From: CAYJBH01 sp964370605
Lineage (GTDB): Bacteria > Bacillota > Clostridia > Oscillospirales > Ruminococcaceae
Assembly: GCA_964370605.1 (NCBI GenBank)
Contig: CAYJJX010000003.1
Coordinates: 83,879 to 147,878, forward strand
DNA: 64,000 nucleotides
Direction of reading: 5' to 3'
A model generated the notes under the pieces. That model saw only the letters and a program-made list of their open reading frames with translations, did no database searches and was not told the DNA's origin. Each line of letters starts with the position of its first letter. Within the stretch, counting starts at the first letter, position 1. A program made the translations under genes and the position numbers. This document shows positions 1 through 8,508 of the stretch, piece by piece.

Positions 1-1127
1 GATAAGAATTTTTCAAACGAAGAGCTTGGCTGTTCGGTCAGACGGGTGAAGGCGAGCCCTTTTGCACCATATGTCTTTACGACATCGGTCAACTTGTCAA
101 TCTCTTTGCGGCTGAGGGTATCGGCAACGCCTTTCGCATTGATGAGTCGAACGGCACCGCCGCCAGCCACGGCATTTTTAAAGACCGCAAACTCGGTGTT
201 TTTCACAAGCTCGGTCACATCACAAAGCTCCATGTCAAATCGCATGTCCGGTTTGTCGCTTCCAAAACGCTCCATCGCCTCGGCATAGGGGAGTCGAATA
301 AAGTCACTGTCAAACTCGGTGCCTCGTACCTTTGTCCAAAGTTCTTTGATGTACCCTTCACTGATCGACATGACATCCTGTTCGTCGCAGTAGGACATTT
401 CAAGGTCAACCTGTGTAAACTCCGGTTGGCGCTCTGCGCGAAGATCTTCGTCACGGAAACAACGTGCAATCTGCATATAACGATCAAATCCGGAAAGCAT
501 GAGTATTTGTTTATAGAGTTGAGGGCTTTGTGGAAGTGCAAAGAATCTGCCATGCTGTACACGGCTGGGGATGAGGTAGTCACGAGCACCTTCCGGAGTG
601 CTTTTTACCATGCAAGGGGTCTCCACATCGACAAAACGATGCAGGTCGAAATAGTCGCGCGTAAGCTTGGTGATGCGATGGCGCAACATCAGCGAACGGT
701 GTGCGTTTTCACGTCGCAGGTCGAGATAACGATATTTGAATCGAAGTTCGTCGCGCACCGATACATTGTCGTTCACCTCGAAAGGAGGCGTCTCTGCCTC
801 GCTGAGAATTTGCATGTCCGATACATAAAGTTCGACATCGCCGGTAGCTATTGTGGAATTCTTGCTTTCACGCTCTCGCAATTCGCCCTGTACGATAACG
901 CAGAATTCACCGCGCAGACGCTTGGCCTTTTCGAAAAGTTGTTCATCGGTTTTGTCATCAAAGCTGATTTGTACGATACCGCAGGTATCCCTCAGATCGG
1001 CAAACAGCACGGCACCGAGGTCACGAACCTTGGCAATCGAGCCGGCTACAGTGATTTTTTCTCCTACCGTCGACAGCGAGATTTCGTCGCTATAATGTGT
1101 TCTGCGCAGTTTTCCAAGTTGTTCCAT
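1..1127 (-). CDS. aspS: aspartyl-tRNA synthetase, C-terminal part cut by window edge
   Basis: Class II aminoacyl-tRNA synthetase that charges tRNA-Asp (or tRNA-Asx) in the cytoplasm. The visible 375 residues start MEQLGKLRRT and hold the N-terminal OB-fold anticodon domain (about residues 15-105), then class II motif 1 and motif 2 (YKQILMLSGF followed by RCFRDEDLRAERQPEF), which is diagnostic for AspRS. The reading frame runs off position 1, so motif 3 and the end are not visible. The start ATG is 3 nt downstream of the hisS stop, so the two are translationally coupled, the usual hisS-aspS order in Bacillota. There is no sign of decay. Confidence 0.95.
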   Translation of the reverse strand, partial: MEQLGKLRRTHYSDEISLSTVGEKITVAGSIAKVRDLGAVLFADLRDTCGIVQISFDDKTDEQLFEKAKRLRGEFCVIVQGELRERESKNSTIATGDVELYVSDMQILSEAETPPFEVNDNVSVRDELRFKYRYLDLRRENAHRSLMLRHRITKLTRDYFDLHRFVDVETPCMVKSTPEGARDYLIPSRVQHGRFFALPQSPQLYKQILMLSGFDRYMQIARCFRDEDLRAERQPEFTQVDLEMSYCDEQDVMSISEGYIKELWTKVRGTEFDSDFIRLPYAEAMERFGSDKPDMRFDMELCDVTELVKNTEFAVFKNAVAGGGAVRLINAKGVADTLSRKEIDKLTDVVKTYGAKGLAFTRLTEQPSSSFEKFL

Positions 1128-1130
1128 ATC

Positions 1131-2405
1131 TTAAAGAGTTCCTTTCTGTGTTTTCAAAAATTCGCCGAGATTGTCGAGCGACACGCTCTGCTCTTCTCCA
1201 CCGTCCATCGGGCGAACCGATATCTCTCTGTTCGCAATTTCCTGCTCTCCTATCACGGTGCAGAAACGGCATCCGAGGCGAGATGCTTCTTTCAGTTGAG
1301 GCTTGACACCCTTGCCGGCGATACCGCAAAGGGCGATATGTTTATCGTCACGCAGCTCGGTGACCAGCCGAAATGCCTCAATAGCACCGCTTTCATCGGC
1401 AGATGCGAGATAAATGTCGGGGCGGGGCGGGGCAAAATTTTCCATGAGCCCCTCCGCTGCAAGCGTAAGCATTAATCGTTCCACACCGAACGCAAATCCG
1501 ATGCCGGAAATATCAGGGCCGCCCAGCGTTTTTGACAGTCCGTCGTATCGACCGCCACCTGCAAGTGTCTTGGCGGCTCCCGCCTTGGCATGTTTGAGTT
1601 CAAATACGGTACGCGTATAATAATCAAGTCCGCGCACCAGTTTTCGATCTAGAAAGAAATTCACCTCTGCAAGTGTCAACAATTTTTTCAGCTGTTCAAA
1701 GTGATCGCTACAATCACTGCAAAGAAAGTCAAGCATGGACGGCGCGTCTTCTACCAATTTTCCGCAATTTTCGTTCTTACAGTCAAGAACGCGAAGTGGA
1801 TTGTTTTCAAAGCGGCGGTTGCAATCACCGCAAAGAGAATCTCGATTTTTTACAAGATATTCCGTCAGTCGTGCCTTGAAGTCGGCGCGGCATTCCCCGC
1901 AACCGAGTGAAGAGAGGTGAAGCACCGTGTCTTTGACACCGTAGGCATCAAAAAGTCGTGTGAGCATGATGATCATCTCGGCATCGGCGATAGGTTTGTC
2001 GGCGCCGTACTGTTCACATCCGATCTGGTGGAACTCTCGCTGTCTGCCGTCCTGTGGCTGCTCATATCGAAAAAAACTGCCGTAATAGAACGTTTTGACC
2101 GGAAGAGGCCCGTTGAGTGTTCCTGCCTCGACCAGGGCGCGGCATACACCTGCGGTTCCTTCGGGACGCAGGGTAATGCTTCGATTTTTTTTGTCGGGGA
2201 AGGTGTACATTTCCTTTCCGACAACATCGGTATCTTCACCGATGCCACGCAAAAACACCTCACTATGTTCAAAGTGCGGTGTCCTAATTTCGCCGTAACC
2301 GTAGCGAGTGAAAACCTCTCGGGCGGTCTGCTCCGCGAACTGCCAAGCGGCAGTTTCAAGCGGCAGAATATCTTTTGTTCCTTTTGGTGCAGAGTAACGT
2401 GGCAT
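1131..2405 (-). CDS. hisS: histidyl-tRNA synthetase
   Basis: Charges tRNA-His. Class II motif 2 is seen in FFRYEQPQDGRQREFHQ, the histidine-specific signatures in RGLDYYTRTVFE and GGGRYDGL, and an anticodon-binding domain in the last 100 residues. I place the start at MPRYSAPKGTKD (ATG 2403-2405) because AGAAAGG lies about 10 nt upstream and the family begins with this motif; the frame is open for 34 more codons, but that extension runs through a terminator hairpin and is not protein-like. Length 424 aa is normal. A strong terminator-like hairpin sits just 35 nt before the start, suggesting control by attenuation. aspS follows 3 nt after the stop. Confidence 0.96.
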   Translation of the reverse strand: MPRYSAPKGTKDILPLETAAWQFAEQTAREVFTRYGYGEIRTPHFEHSEVFLRGIGEDTDVVGKEMYTFPDKKNRSITLRPEGTAGVCRALVEAGTLNGPLPVKTFYYGSFFRYEQPQDGRQREFHQIGCEQYGADKPIADAEMIIMLTRLFDAYGVKDTVLHLSSLGCGECRADFKARLTEYLVKNRDSLCGDCNRRFENNPLRVLDCKNENCGKLVEDAPSMLDFLCSDCSDHFEQLKKLLTLAEVNFFLDRKLVRGLDYYTRTVFELKHAKAGAAKTLAGGGRYDGLSKTLGGPDISGIGFAFGVERLMLTLAAEGLMENFAPPRPDIYLASADESGAIEAFRLVTELRDDKHIALCGIAGKGVKPQLKEASRLGCRFCTVIGEQEIANREISVRPMDGGEEQSVSLDNLGEFLKTQKGTL

Positions 2406-2439
2406 TAGTGGTGTTATCCTTTCTGATTTATGTGATAGC

Positions 2440-2480
2440 AAAAAACCCAAAAGCTTCAAACGAAAGTTCAAAGCTTTGGG
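2440..2480 (-). terminator. terminator hairpin in the hisS leader (probable attenuator)
   Basis: On the minus strand CCCAAAGCTTTGAAC pairs across a TTTC loop with GTTTGAAGCTTTTGGG (about 15 bp, one bulge, two G-U pairs), followed directly by TTTTTT. It ends only about 35 nt before the hisS ATG, which leaves little room for a separate promoter, so it probably decides whether transcripts entering from upstream read into hisS-aspS. A second small hairpin (TGTCGA/TCGACA) lies just 5' of it. I see no T-box antiterminator core (GGNACCGCG) nearby, although hisS leaders in this phylum are often T-boxes. Confidence 0.75.
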
Positions 2481-2607
2481 CTGTCGAAAGTTCGACAACC
2501 TCTTCACTCAAATGCCCTAGACAAGACATTTTTCGGTAGCGAAAAAGTTATTTGATGTTTTAACATTCCGAGAAAATTTGAGAAAATGCAAAGAGTGCGG
2601 TTTTGAC

Positions 2608-3012
2608 TTAAAGTGTTGGGTTGACAATGTTTCTCCAGTCAAAGTCTCCACGCTCCAAGCCGAGAACAAGGACTTCGGCGGTGGCGATGTTTGTGGCGAC
2701 CGGAATATTGTGCATGTCACAAAGACGCAGCATATTCCATTCTGCAAGGCTGGGAGGTGTTTGGGCTAGTGGATCACGGAAATACAAGAGAAGGTCGATT
2801 TCGTTGCAAGAGATGCGCGCCGCTAGTTGTTGATCGCCTCCTGTTTTTCCCGACAAAACTCGTTTTATCGGAAGCCCTGTCTCTCGTTCGACTACCTTTC
2901 CGGTTGTTCCGGTTGCGAGCAGCGAATGTTTGGCCAATATACCCCTGTAAGCGATACAAAAGTCAATCATGAGTTCTTTTTTTGAGTCGGATGCTATCAT
3001 GGCTACATTCAT
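2608..3012 (-). CDS. methylglyoxal synthase homologue with altered active site
   Basis: MgsA-like protein of 134 aa (MGS-like fold). The family converts dihydroxyacetone phosphate to methylglyoxal and phosphate. Family signatures are clear: phosphate-site TGTTG (35-39), SGKTGGDQQ with Asp60, YFRDPL with Asp80, and IPVATN. However, residues known to matter in E. coli MgsA are changed: the His19 position is Ser8 (IASDSKK instead of AHDKKK), the His98 position is Pro87 and the Asp101 position is Ala90. Asp71 and Asp91 equivalents remain. The start at MNVAMIASD has AGAAAGGG upstream. It follows minD and precedes the hisS attenuator. Fold membership is sure; catalytic activity is doubtful, and a regulatory or ligand-binding role is possible. 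Confidence 0.85.
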   Translation of the reverse strand: MNVAMIASDSKKELMIDFCIAYRGILAKHSLLATGTTGKVVERETGLPIKRVLSGKTGGDQQLAARISCNEIDLLLYFRDPLAQTPPSLAEWNMLRLCDMHNIPVATNIATAEVLVLGLERGDFDWRNIVNPTL

Positions 3013-3052
3013 TTGTGCTTTTCCCTTTCTGTTCGTTTTGTGCCTTAGTTTG

Positions 3053-3787
3053 TCATATCTCAAAGATCAGCGGCTCATATTCGCCGATAATCCTTTTTGC
3101 GATCCTACGGAATATTTCCCATTCCAGCGACTCTTGATCGGGTGCAGTGCCGGAGGTGGCACAGCTGTAGAGGTAGGGAGAGTTCATAACCACTCCGATA
3201 AGCTGCGCGCCGACACCGTCTATACATTCGTCGAGATCGGGTATCGGATTTTGTCCTTGCACCGTGAGCAAAACTTTATTGAGAAGCAGTCGGATTTTTT
3301 TCACACCATGCCGTTCTAATTCTCCGACTACAATTGCCCCGTCTCGCACCGCCACAGGGTCGGGTGTTACGACTGCTATCGCCTGATCACTTACACCGGA
3401 TGCGGCTCTAAAGGGCAAGCCGAGGCCTGCAGCCGTGTCAAGAATAATATAGTCGTAATCAGAGCGCACGCGGGAGGTGAGTGCATTGATCGAGGCCGGT
3501 GTGATATTCCCATCGACGTAGGGTGCACTGATGATGTTGAGACCAAAATGCTGGTCGCTGACAACAATTGCTTTTTCGATCGGGCAGATTCCCGAGACAA
3601 TGTCGTTAATGTCGTAGACTGTTTGGGCGCTGATTCCGGAAATGATATCGACACTGCGAAGGCCGGCGTCCAGTTCGATGAGGAGCACCTTTTTTTCCAG
3701 GAAACACAGTGCTGAGCCAATACAAACCGAGACGGTGCTTTTGCCGGTACCGCCTTTTCCCGAGGCAAACATTATTATCTCTGCCAT
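3053..3787 (-). CDS. minD: MinD-like division-site P-loop ATPase
   Basis: Deviant Walker A ATPase of the MinD/ParA group, 244 aa: GKGGTGKST at residues 10-18 with the signature lysine, a DAGLRSVD switch (residues 40-47) and DTAAGL around residue 117. In classical systems MinD-ATP binds the membrane and recruits MinC to block polar division. Here the protein stops at RIIGEYEPLIFEI, so the C-terminal amphipathic membrane-targeting helix seen in MinD of E. coli and B. subtilis is missing. No minC or minE lies alongside; in many Clostridia minD is followed by minE and a rodA/ftsW gene before mgsA. It is 52 nt downstream of a lipoprotein gene and probably in the same transcript. Confidence 0.82.
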   Translation of the reverse strand: MAEIIMFASGKGGTGKSTVSVCIGSALCFLEKKVLLIELDAGLRSVDIISGISAQTVYDINDIVSGICPIEKAIVVSDQHFGLNIISAPYVDGNITPASINALTSRVRSDYDYIILDTAAGLGLPFRAASGVSDQAIAVVTPDPVAVRDGAIVVGELERHGVKKIRLLLNKVLLTVQGQNPIPDLDECIDGVGAQLIGVVMNSPYLYSCATSGTAPDQESLEWEIFRRIAKRIIGEYEPLIFEI

Positions 3788-3839
3788 CTTTCGGTCTGTT
3801 CCTTTCTCGGTTTGTCCGTGTTTCGTTATTTTCGTAAAA

Positions 3840-4880
3840 CTAGACTACTTTTTTGGGGCTGTAGTAGCTTGTTGCAAAGCTGTCTATATCGATAGAATAG
3901 CCGGCAGCTTCGGCAAAGACCATTGCCTCGAACTCCTCAAAAAACATTTCGTAGATGAGAGAGGCGCGATAATCGTTCTCGATCATCTCGGTGTCGTCCT
4001 CTTCGATGATGTATACCGAGGTTGCATAGTAGTTTTCAATTGTTCCGGTATCTCCGGGTGAACCGGCGGAAATTTGCTCGAACTGTTCGGTACTGTATGT
4101 TGTATTCTCGGCACTGACGAGATCGTCACGATAGTATTCTTCCGGTGTTTCGGCATTGTATTCGGCCAACGAGGCATTTTCAAGCGCCTTGGGCAGATAT
4201 TCTTCGATGACTTCCTCGACGGTATCCCCGTCTTCCAATGCATTTACAATGTCCTGCGCAATCTCATGTTGCTCAAGAGTTACGTCTTCGGCGAGAGTTG
4301 TATACTCTGCGGTGATTAGCGGAACATCGATCAAGGTAATAGGGGTGTATGTCGATCCGAAGAATTCAGCAATTTCATCGTTTGTCGGCTGTTTTTCTCC
4401 ATCGTTATCGTAAAGTTCGGTGAAAAGCAGATCGAATTTGTATAGAAGAAGCGAGTAATCGGCATACGACTGCTCTCCAATACCGTTTTGGGAAAGGTAA
4501 TCTGCCGACTGTGGATAGGAATAGGCGAAGTTGAAATCAAATTCTGATTGTTGCTCTTCGGTTAAAGTTTTGCCGGCACCATCGAAGTTGCGGTTGGCAT
4601 AGGCAAGTTTGTAGATGATATTCATGGTCTCGGTTTCGATCAGCTCTGTAACGGGAGTGCCGCTCTCATCGGTTTCGGCCAAAAAGTTCTCAGAACCGTA
4701 ATAATCGGGATATATGGCATTATATGCCTCCAGCTGTGCAACGAGGTATACACCGTCGGTGACGACATATCCGTCGATGGTGACCACCTCTTGCGGCCCC
4801 TTGCAGCCGGTTAATATCAGCGTTGTCAAGATACAGATGATTACTGTTATCACACCGCCACGGCGTGTAGATTTTTGCAT
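3840..4880 (-). CDS. secreted lipoprotein, SurA/PrsA-like foldase family
   Basis: 346 aa with a lipoprotein signal peptide: basic MQKSTRRGG, hydrophobic core, then lipobox LTGC with Cys26 as predicted lipidation site. The mature part is acidic and helix-rich, and starts EVVTIDGYVVTDG, the pattern of the SurA N-terminal domain. I see no clear parvulin PPIase domain, so it may be a chaperone-only relative. It would act on the outer face of the membrane. The start has AGGAGA 8 nt upstream and a good promoter (4911-4940). It heads the cluster lipoprotein-minD-mgsA. Specific function unknown; family placement is moderate. Confidence 0.7.
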   Translation of the reverse strand: MQKSTRRGGVITVIICILTTLILTGCKGPQEVVTIDGYVVTDGVYLVAQLEAYNAIYPDYYGSENFLAETDESGTPVTELIETETMNIIYKLAYANRNFDGAGKTLTEEQQSEFDFNFAYSYPQSADYLSQNGIGEQSYADYSLLLYKFDLLFTELYDNDGEKQPTNDEIAEFFGSTYTPITLIDVPLITAEYTTLAEDVTLEQHEIAQDIVNALEDGDTVEEVIEEYLPKALENASLAEYNAETPEEYYRDDLVSAENTTYSTEQFEQISAGSPGDTGTIENYYATSVYIIEEDDTEMIENDYRASLIYEMFFEEFEAMVFAEAAGYSIDIDSFATSYYSPKKVV

Positions 4881-4910
4881 ATCGGTTTCTCCTAAATATT
4901 ATTTCCTTTA

Positions 4911-4940
4911 ATTTTACCACATATCATCCCTTCTTGTCAA
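4911..4940 (-). promoter_or_regulatory. sigma-A type promoter for lipoprotein-minD operon
   Basis: Minus strand TTGACA (4935-4940), 18-nt spacer, TAAAAT (4911-4916). The expected transcription start is about 25 nt before the lipoprotein start codon. Confidence 0.75.
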
Positions 4941-5031
4941 AGAAATGATACAATTTTTGCACAAAAACAAAATTCATTATATATTTAATATTATGAGCAG
5001 TATGTTTTGCGATTTTGCGCTGTCTATGAAT

Positions 5032-5928
5032 TTAGAGATTGCGTTTTCCGCTGAGTATCACAACGATTCGCTTGCCTTCATATTCCGGCTTTTGTGCCAG
5101 TTCTTTAGCGGCGGTCAAAACTCCGCCCGAGCCGATAGAAAGAGGCAATCCATCGGTGTATAGTGCCTCGATGGCCGAAGTTCTTGCGGCGGGGGTGGCA
5201 ACCGAGATTATTTCATCGACGATATACGGGTTATAGTTTCCGGGTACAATCGGCATTCCGATGCCGTCCAAACCGTGTCGACCCGGCATACTGCCGGACA
5301 ACACCTGACTCTCGTATGGCTGTACGCCGATGACATTGATGCCGTTTGTCCATGCCTTGATATACTCGCCGCTGCCGCTTATGGTGCCGCCGCTGCCGAC
5401 ACCGACGACGATGCAGTCAAATTGGTTTTCGGTTGCTTTGAGTATTTGGGGACCGGTAATGCGGCGATGAACTTCAGGATTATCATCGTTGTTCAGGAAA
5501 TCGACAAAGTATCCGCCGAGGCGCTGCGCCAAGATTTCCGCCTGTTTGATAATGTCACGCGGTGCTGTGTTCGGATCGGCGAAGTGCAATTTTGTTCCGA
5601 GTGTTTCAAGCAGATTTTTGCGTTCGGTCGGAAGTGTCGAAGGAACTACAAGATGTGCCTGATGTCCGAGACTGAGTGCTGTGATGGTCAGAGCCATTCC
5701 AAAACTGCCGCCGAAGTAATCTACTACAGGCTGGTTTTTTTTCAGTTTTCCCGATTCCTTTGCAATCTTCAGCATGTTGTAGGCGACATAATCTTTTGAG
5801 GTTCCGGTTGGACCAAAAAAGTTGACTACACCGAATATTTCTGCCGACAGCTTGTGATGTCTCGCATAGCCGCCGAGAGATATGTATTTGAACTTTTCGC
5901 AAGATTCATAATAGTTATTGTAAACCAC
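5032..5928 (-). CDS. PLP fold type II enzyme, cysteine-synthase-like, unusual active site
   Basis: 298 aa, PLP-dependent beta-family (threonine/cysteine synthase fold). The Schiff-base lysine is Lys45 in GPTGTSKDY, and the phosphate loop is GVGSGGTISGSGEY. The loop that in cysteine synthases reads S/T-S-G-N-T-G is here FGGSFGM, so the Asn that contacts the PLP ring oxygen is replaced. A substrate other than O-acetylserine is therefore likely. The start is GTG at 5926-5928 with GGAGG 8 nt upstream. It has its own promoter, divergent from ridA. RidA removes reactive enamines made by PLP enzymes, so the divergent pairing is suggestive but not proof of linkage. Confidence 0.8.
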   Translation of the reverse strand: MVYNNYYESCEKFKYISLGGYARHHKLSAEIFGVVNFFGPTGTSKDYVAYNMLKIAKESGKLKKNQPVVDYFGGSFGMALTITALSLGHQAHLVVPSTLPTERKNLLETLGTKLHFADPNTAPRDIIKQAEILAQRLGGYFVDFLNNDDNPEVHRRITGPQILKATENQFDCIVVGVGSGGTISGSGEYIKAWTNGINVIGVQPYESQVLSGSMPGRHGLDGIGMPIVPGNYNPYIVDEIISVATPAARTSAIEALYTDGLPLSIGSGGVLTAAKELAQKPEYEGKRIVVILSGKRNL

Positions 5929-5971
5929 AGGTTTTCCTCCACTTACAGCCTGTAACTATCTCATTATATCT

Positions 5972-5999
5972 ATTATAGCAAAAAAAATAAAAAGTACAA
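5972..5999 (-). promoter_or_regulatory. promoter for the PLP enzyme gene
   Basis: Minus strand TTGTAC (5994-5999), 16-nt T-rich spacer, TATAAT (5972-5977). It lies back to back with the ridA promoter. Confidence 0.75.
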
Positions 6000-6017
6000 G
6001 GATTTTCTTGTGTAATA

Positions 6018-6046
6018 TTGAAATTAGTTGCGTTTTTTGCTATTAT
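6018..6046 (+). promoter_or_regulatory. promoter for ridA-mnmG
   Basis: TTGAAA (6018-6023), 17-nt spacer, TATTAT (6041-6046); start predicted near 6053, about 29 nt before the ridA ATG. Confidence 0.7.
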
Positions 6047-6081
6047 TATAGATAATCAAGTTCAAATGGAGAATATGATTG

Positions 6082-6459
6082 ATGAAAAGAGTAGTAAAAA
6101 CAGACGATGCACCGAGCGCGATAGGTCCATACTCTCAAGGAATTGCTACCGAGAGCATGGTGTTTACATCGGGTCAGCTGCCTATTGATCCGTCTACCGG
6201 TGATTTCGAGTCGGACGAGATTAAAGGTCAAACAAAAAGATGCCTGCAAAACGTCGAGGCAGTTTTGAAGGCGGAAGGTTTATCGCTGTTAAACGTTGTC
6301 AAGGTTACAGTATTTTTGCAAGATCTTTCACATTTTTCTGAAATGAACGGGGTGTACGAAACATTTTTCACCGAAAACCATCCCGCTCGCAGTTGTTTTG
6401 AGGTTGCCGCATTGCCTAAAGCGGCGCTGATTGAGATTGAAGCGATAGCGGTACGATAG
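6082..6459 (+). CDS. ridA: RidA family enamine/imine deaminase
   Basis: 125 aa, YjgF/YER057c/UK114 trimer family. It hydrolyses reactive 2-aminoacrylate and related enamines released by PLP enzymes. Signature residues are seen: IGPYSQG near the N-terminus, FTSGQLPIDP, and the catalytic arginine Arg103 in NHPARSCFEV with the following acidic IEIEAIAV. The ATG at 6082 is preferred over an in-frame TTG one codon earlier because GGAGA lies 10 nt upstream. mnmG follows 20 nt after the stop with its own ribosome binding site, so the two are probably cotranscribed. Confidence 0.95.
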   Translation: MKRVVKTDDAPSAIGPYSQGIATESMVFTSGQLPIDPSTGDFESDEIKGQTKRCLQNVEAVLKAEGLSLLNVVKVTVFLQDLSHFSEMNGVYETFFTENHPARSCFEVAALPKAALIEIEAIAVR

Positions 6460-6479
6460 AGTAACTCAAGGAGAACCAT

Positions 6480-8339
6480 TTGCCGAAGTTTCTTGATAGT
6501 TTTGATGTAGTGGTCATAGGAGCGGGACATGCAGGAATTGAGGCGGCACATGCCGCCGCAAGACTAGGTGCAGTTGTCGGGCTTTTTACCCTTACGCTGG
6601 ATGGCGTGGGCAACATGCCCTGCAATCCGGCTATTGGAGGAGCGGCAAAAAGTCAGTTGGTTCGTGAGATAGATGCACTGGGCGGAGAGATGGCACAGGT
6701 AGCGGACAAAACCGCTATACAGGTGCGAATGCTCGGCATGTCAAAGGGTGCGGCGGTGAGGGCACTCAGGGTGCAAACCGATCGTTTGAAATATCACAGC
6801 ATGATGAAACAGCGGCTGGAGAAGAATAAAAACATCCGATTGAAACAGGCGGAAATTGTCGATATATTGACCGAAGACGATGCCGTTGTCGGAGTGAAGA
6901 CACGATTGGGGACTCGCTATGCGGCAAAAGCGGTCGTGATCGCTACCGGAACTTATCTCGGTGGGAGGATTTTTGTCGGAGATACAAACTATCCTTCCGG
7001 ACCGGACGGACATCATGCCGCAATAAAACTTTCAAAAAATCTTGAACGGCTAGGAATTTCTCTTCGTCGTTTCAAGACCGGAACACCGGCAAGGGTGCAT
7101 CGTGACAGTATCAATCTGTCGATGCTGGAAGAGCAACACGGCGAAGAGCAACCGTTTACTTTTTCTTACAGCACGAAAAAACCGCTAAAGAACCGTGCCG
7201 TTTGCCATATTGCCTACACCGATGAAACCGGACACGAGATACTTCGTTCCAATCTGCACCGCTCACCGCTTTATAGCGGCGACATAGTCGGTACAGGGCC
7301 GAGATATTGCCCCTCAATCGAGGACAAGGTCGTGCGTTTTGCCGATAAAAAGCGACATCAGATGTTCATAGAGCCGTGCGGACTCGATACCGACGAGATG
7401 TATGTTCAGGGCATGTCGTCATCGATGCCGGAAGAGGTGCAACATGATTTTTATCACAGTATTCGAGGTTTTGAAAATGTCGAGATCATGCGGGGAGCAT
7501 ATGCTATCGAATATGATTGTTGCGATAGCCTACAACTCACAAGCGGTCTTCGGTTCAAGCATATAAAAGGGCTTTACGGTGCCGGACAGTTCAACGGGAC
7601 TTCGGGTTATGAAGAGGCGGCGGCACAGGGCCTTATAGCGGGGCTAAATGCCGCGAGAAGCTGCAACAGCAAGCCGGATGTGCATCTTTCCAGAACCGAC
7701 AGCTATATCGGTAGCCTTATCGACGATCTGGTCACTCGTGGCACGGATGAGCCGTATCGAATGATGACAGCGCGTAGTGAATACCGACTTTTTCTACGGC
7801 AGGATAATGCCGATCATCGTCTTTGTCCGCTTGCAAAGGAACTTGGACTGCTGAAAAAATCGCAAGTCACGGCATTTGATAGACGTGTGGAGCAGGGCGA
7901 CGCGCTGATGAAACTACTTAAGTCGATTCGGATAAAACCGGACGAGGTGAACGAGCTACTGACAGAAAGGGGAAGCGATCCTATTCGTAACTCCACCGCC
8001 GCCACCGAACTTTTGCGACGTCCACAGCTGACGCTGGATGATGTCATGAAAATAGCGAAGCTCGACGAGTTTGAGTTTGCGGTGATGCAGTATGTCGAGA
8101 CCGAGATAAAATATGAGGGATATCTTGCACGGCAACAGGTAAAGATAGAACAGCAAAAGCGAGATGAACGATTGGTGATTCCGCAAGGATTCGACTACAA
8201 TGCCGTCAGCCATCTTTCTGCAGAGGCAAGAGAAAAACTTTCTGCAAGAAAGCCGTCCAGCATAGCCTCGGCGGCTCGAATTCCGGGAGTGAATCCGGCG
8301 GATATTACGGTGCTGATAATTGCACTAAAACGAGGTTGA
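6480..8339 (+). CDS. mnmG: tRNA uridine-34 carboxymethylaminomethyl synthesis enzyme MnmG
   Basis: FAD-dependent partner of MnmE that makes the cmnm5 modification at wobble U34 of tRNAs. 619 aa, close to family length. Seen: the Rossmann FAD motif GAGHAGIEAA at residues 14-23, the first conserved cysteine in MPCNPAIGG, the second in GDIVGTGPRYCPSIEDK, and the C-terminal MnmE/tRNA-binding helical region ending ARIPGVNPADITVLIIALKR. The start is TTG at 6480 with AAGGAGA upstream. It normally sits near mnmE and rsmG, but those are not in the window. Confidence 0.96.
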   Translation: MPKFLDSFDVVVIGAGHAGIEAAHAAARLGAVVGLFTLTLDGVGNMPCNPAIGGAAKSQLVREIDALGGEMAQVADKTAIQVRMLGMSKGAAVRALRVQTDRLKYHSMMKQRLEKNKNIRLKQAEIVDILTEDDAVVGVKTRLGTRYAAKAVVIATGTYLGGRIFVGDTNYPSGPDGHHAAIKLSKNLERLGISLRRFKTGTPARVHRDSINLSMLEEQHGEEQPFTFSYSTKKPLKNRAVCHIAYTDETGHEILRSNLHRSPLYSGDIVGTGPRYCPSIEDKVVRFADKKRHQMFIEPCGLDTDEMYVQGMSSSMPEEVQHDFYHSIRGFENVEIMRGAYAIEYDCCDSLQLTSGLRFKHIKGLYGAGQFNGTSGYEEAAAQGLIAGLNAARSCNSKPDVHLSRTDSYIGSLIDDLVTRGTDEPYRMMTARSEYRLFLRQDNADHRLCPLAKELGLLKKSQVTAFDRRVEQGDALMKLLKSIRIKPDEVNELLTERGSDPIRNSTAATELLRRPQLTLDDVMKIAKLDEFEFAVMQYVETEIKYEGYLARQQVKIEQQKRDERLVIPQGFDYNAVSHLSAEAREKLSARKPSSIASAARIPGVNPADITVLIIALKRG

Positions 8340-8508
8340 TTTGCTGTACAACATGGAATGGCAAAGGCATGATGACGTAAAGGATATTTGTTTGGAAGTG
8401 TAGTTTCAAGCCGTATGTTTTTATGTCTTTCGGGCATAATGTGCTAGAATTTCACCATAGGTTTGCAGTGAACCGGATAAAACAACAAAAGAGGAATGAG
8501 GATTTATA

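Noticed and set aside
426..1475. A 349-aa plus-strand frame across aspS/hisS
   Set aside because: It lies antisense to two highly conserved synthetases; composition is that of a shadow frame.
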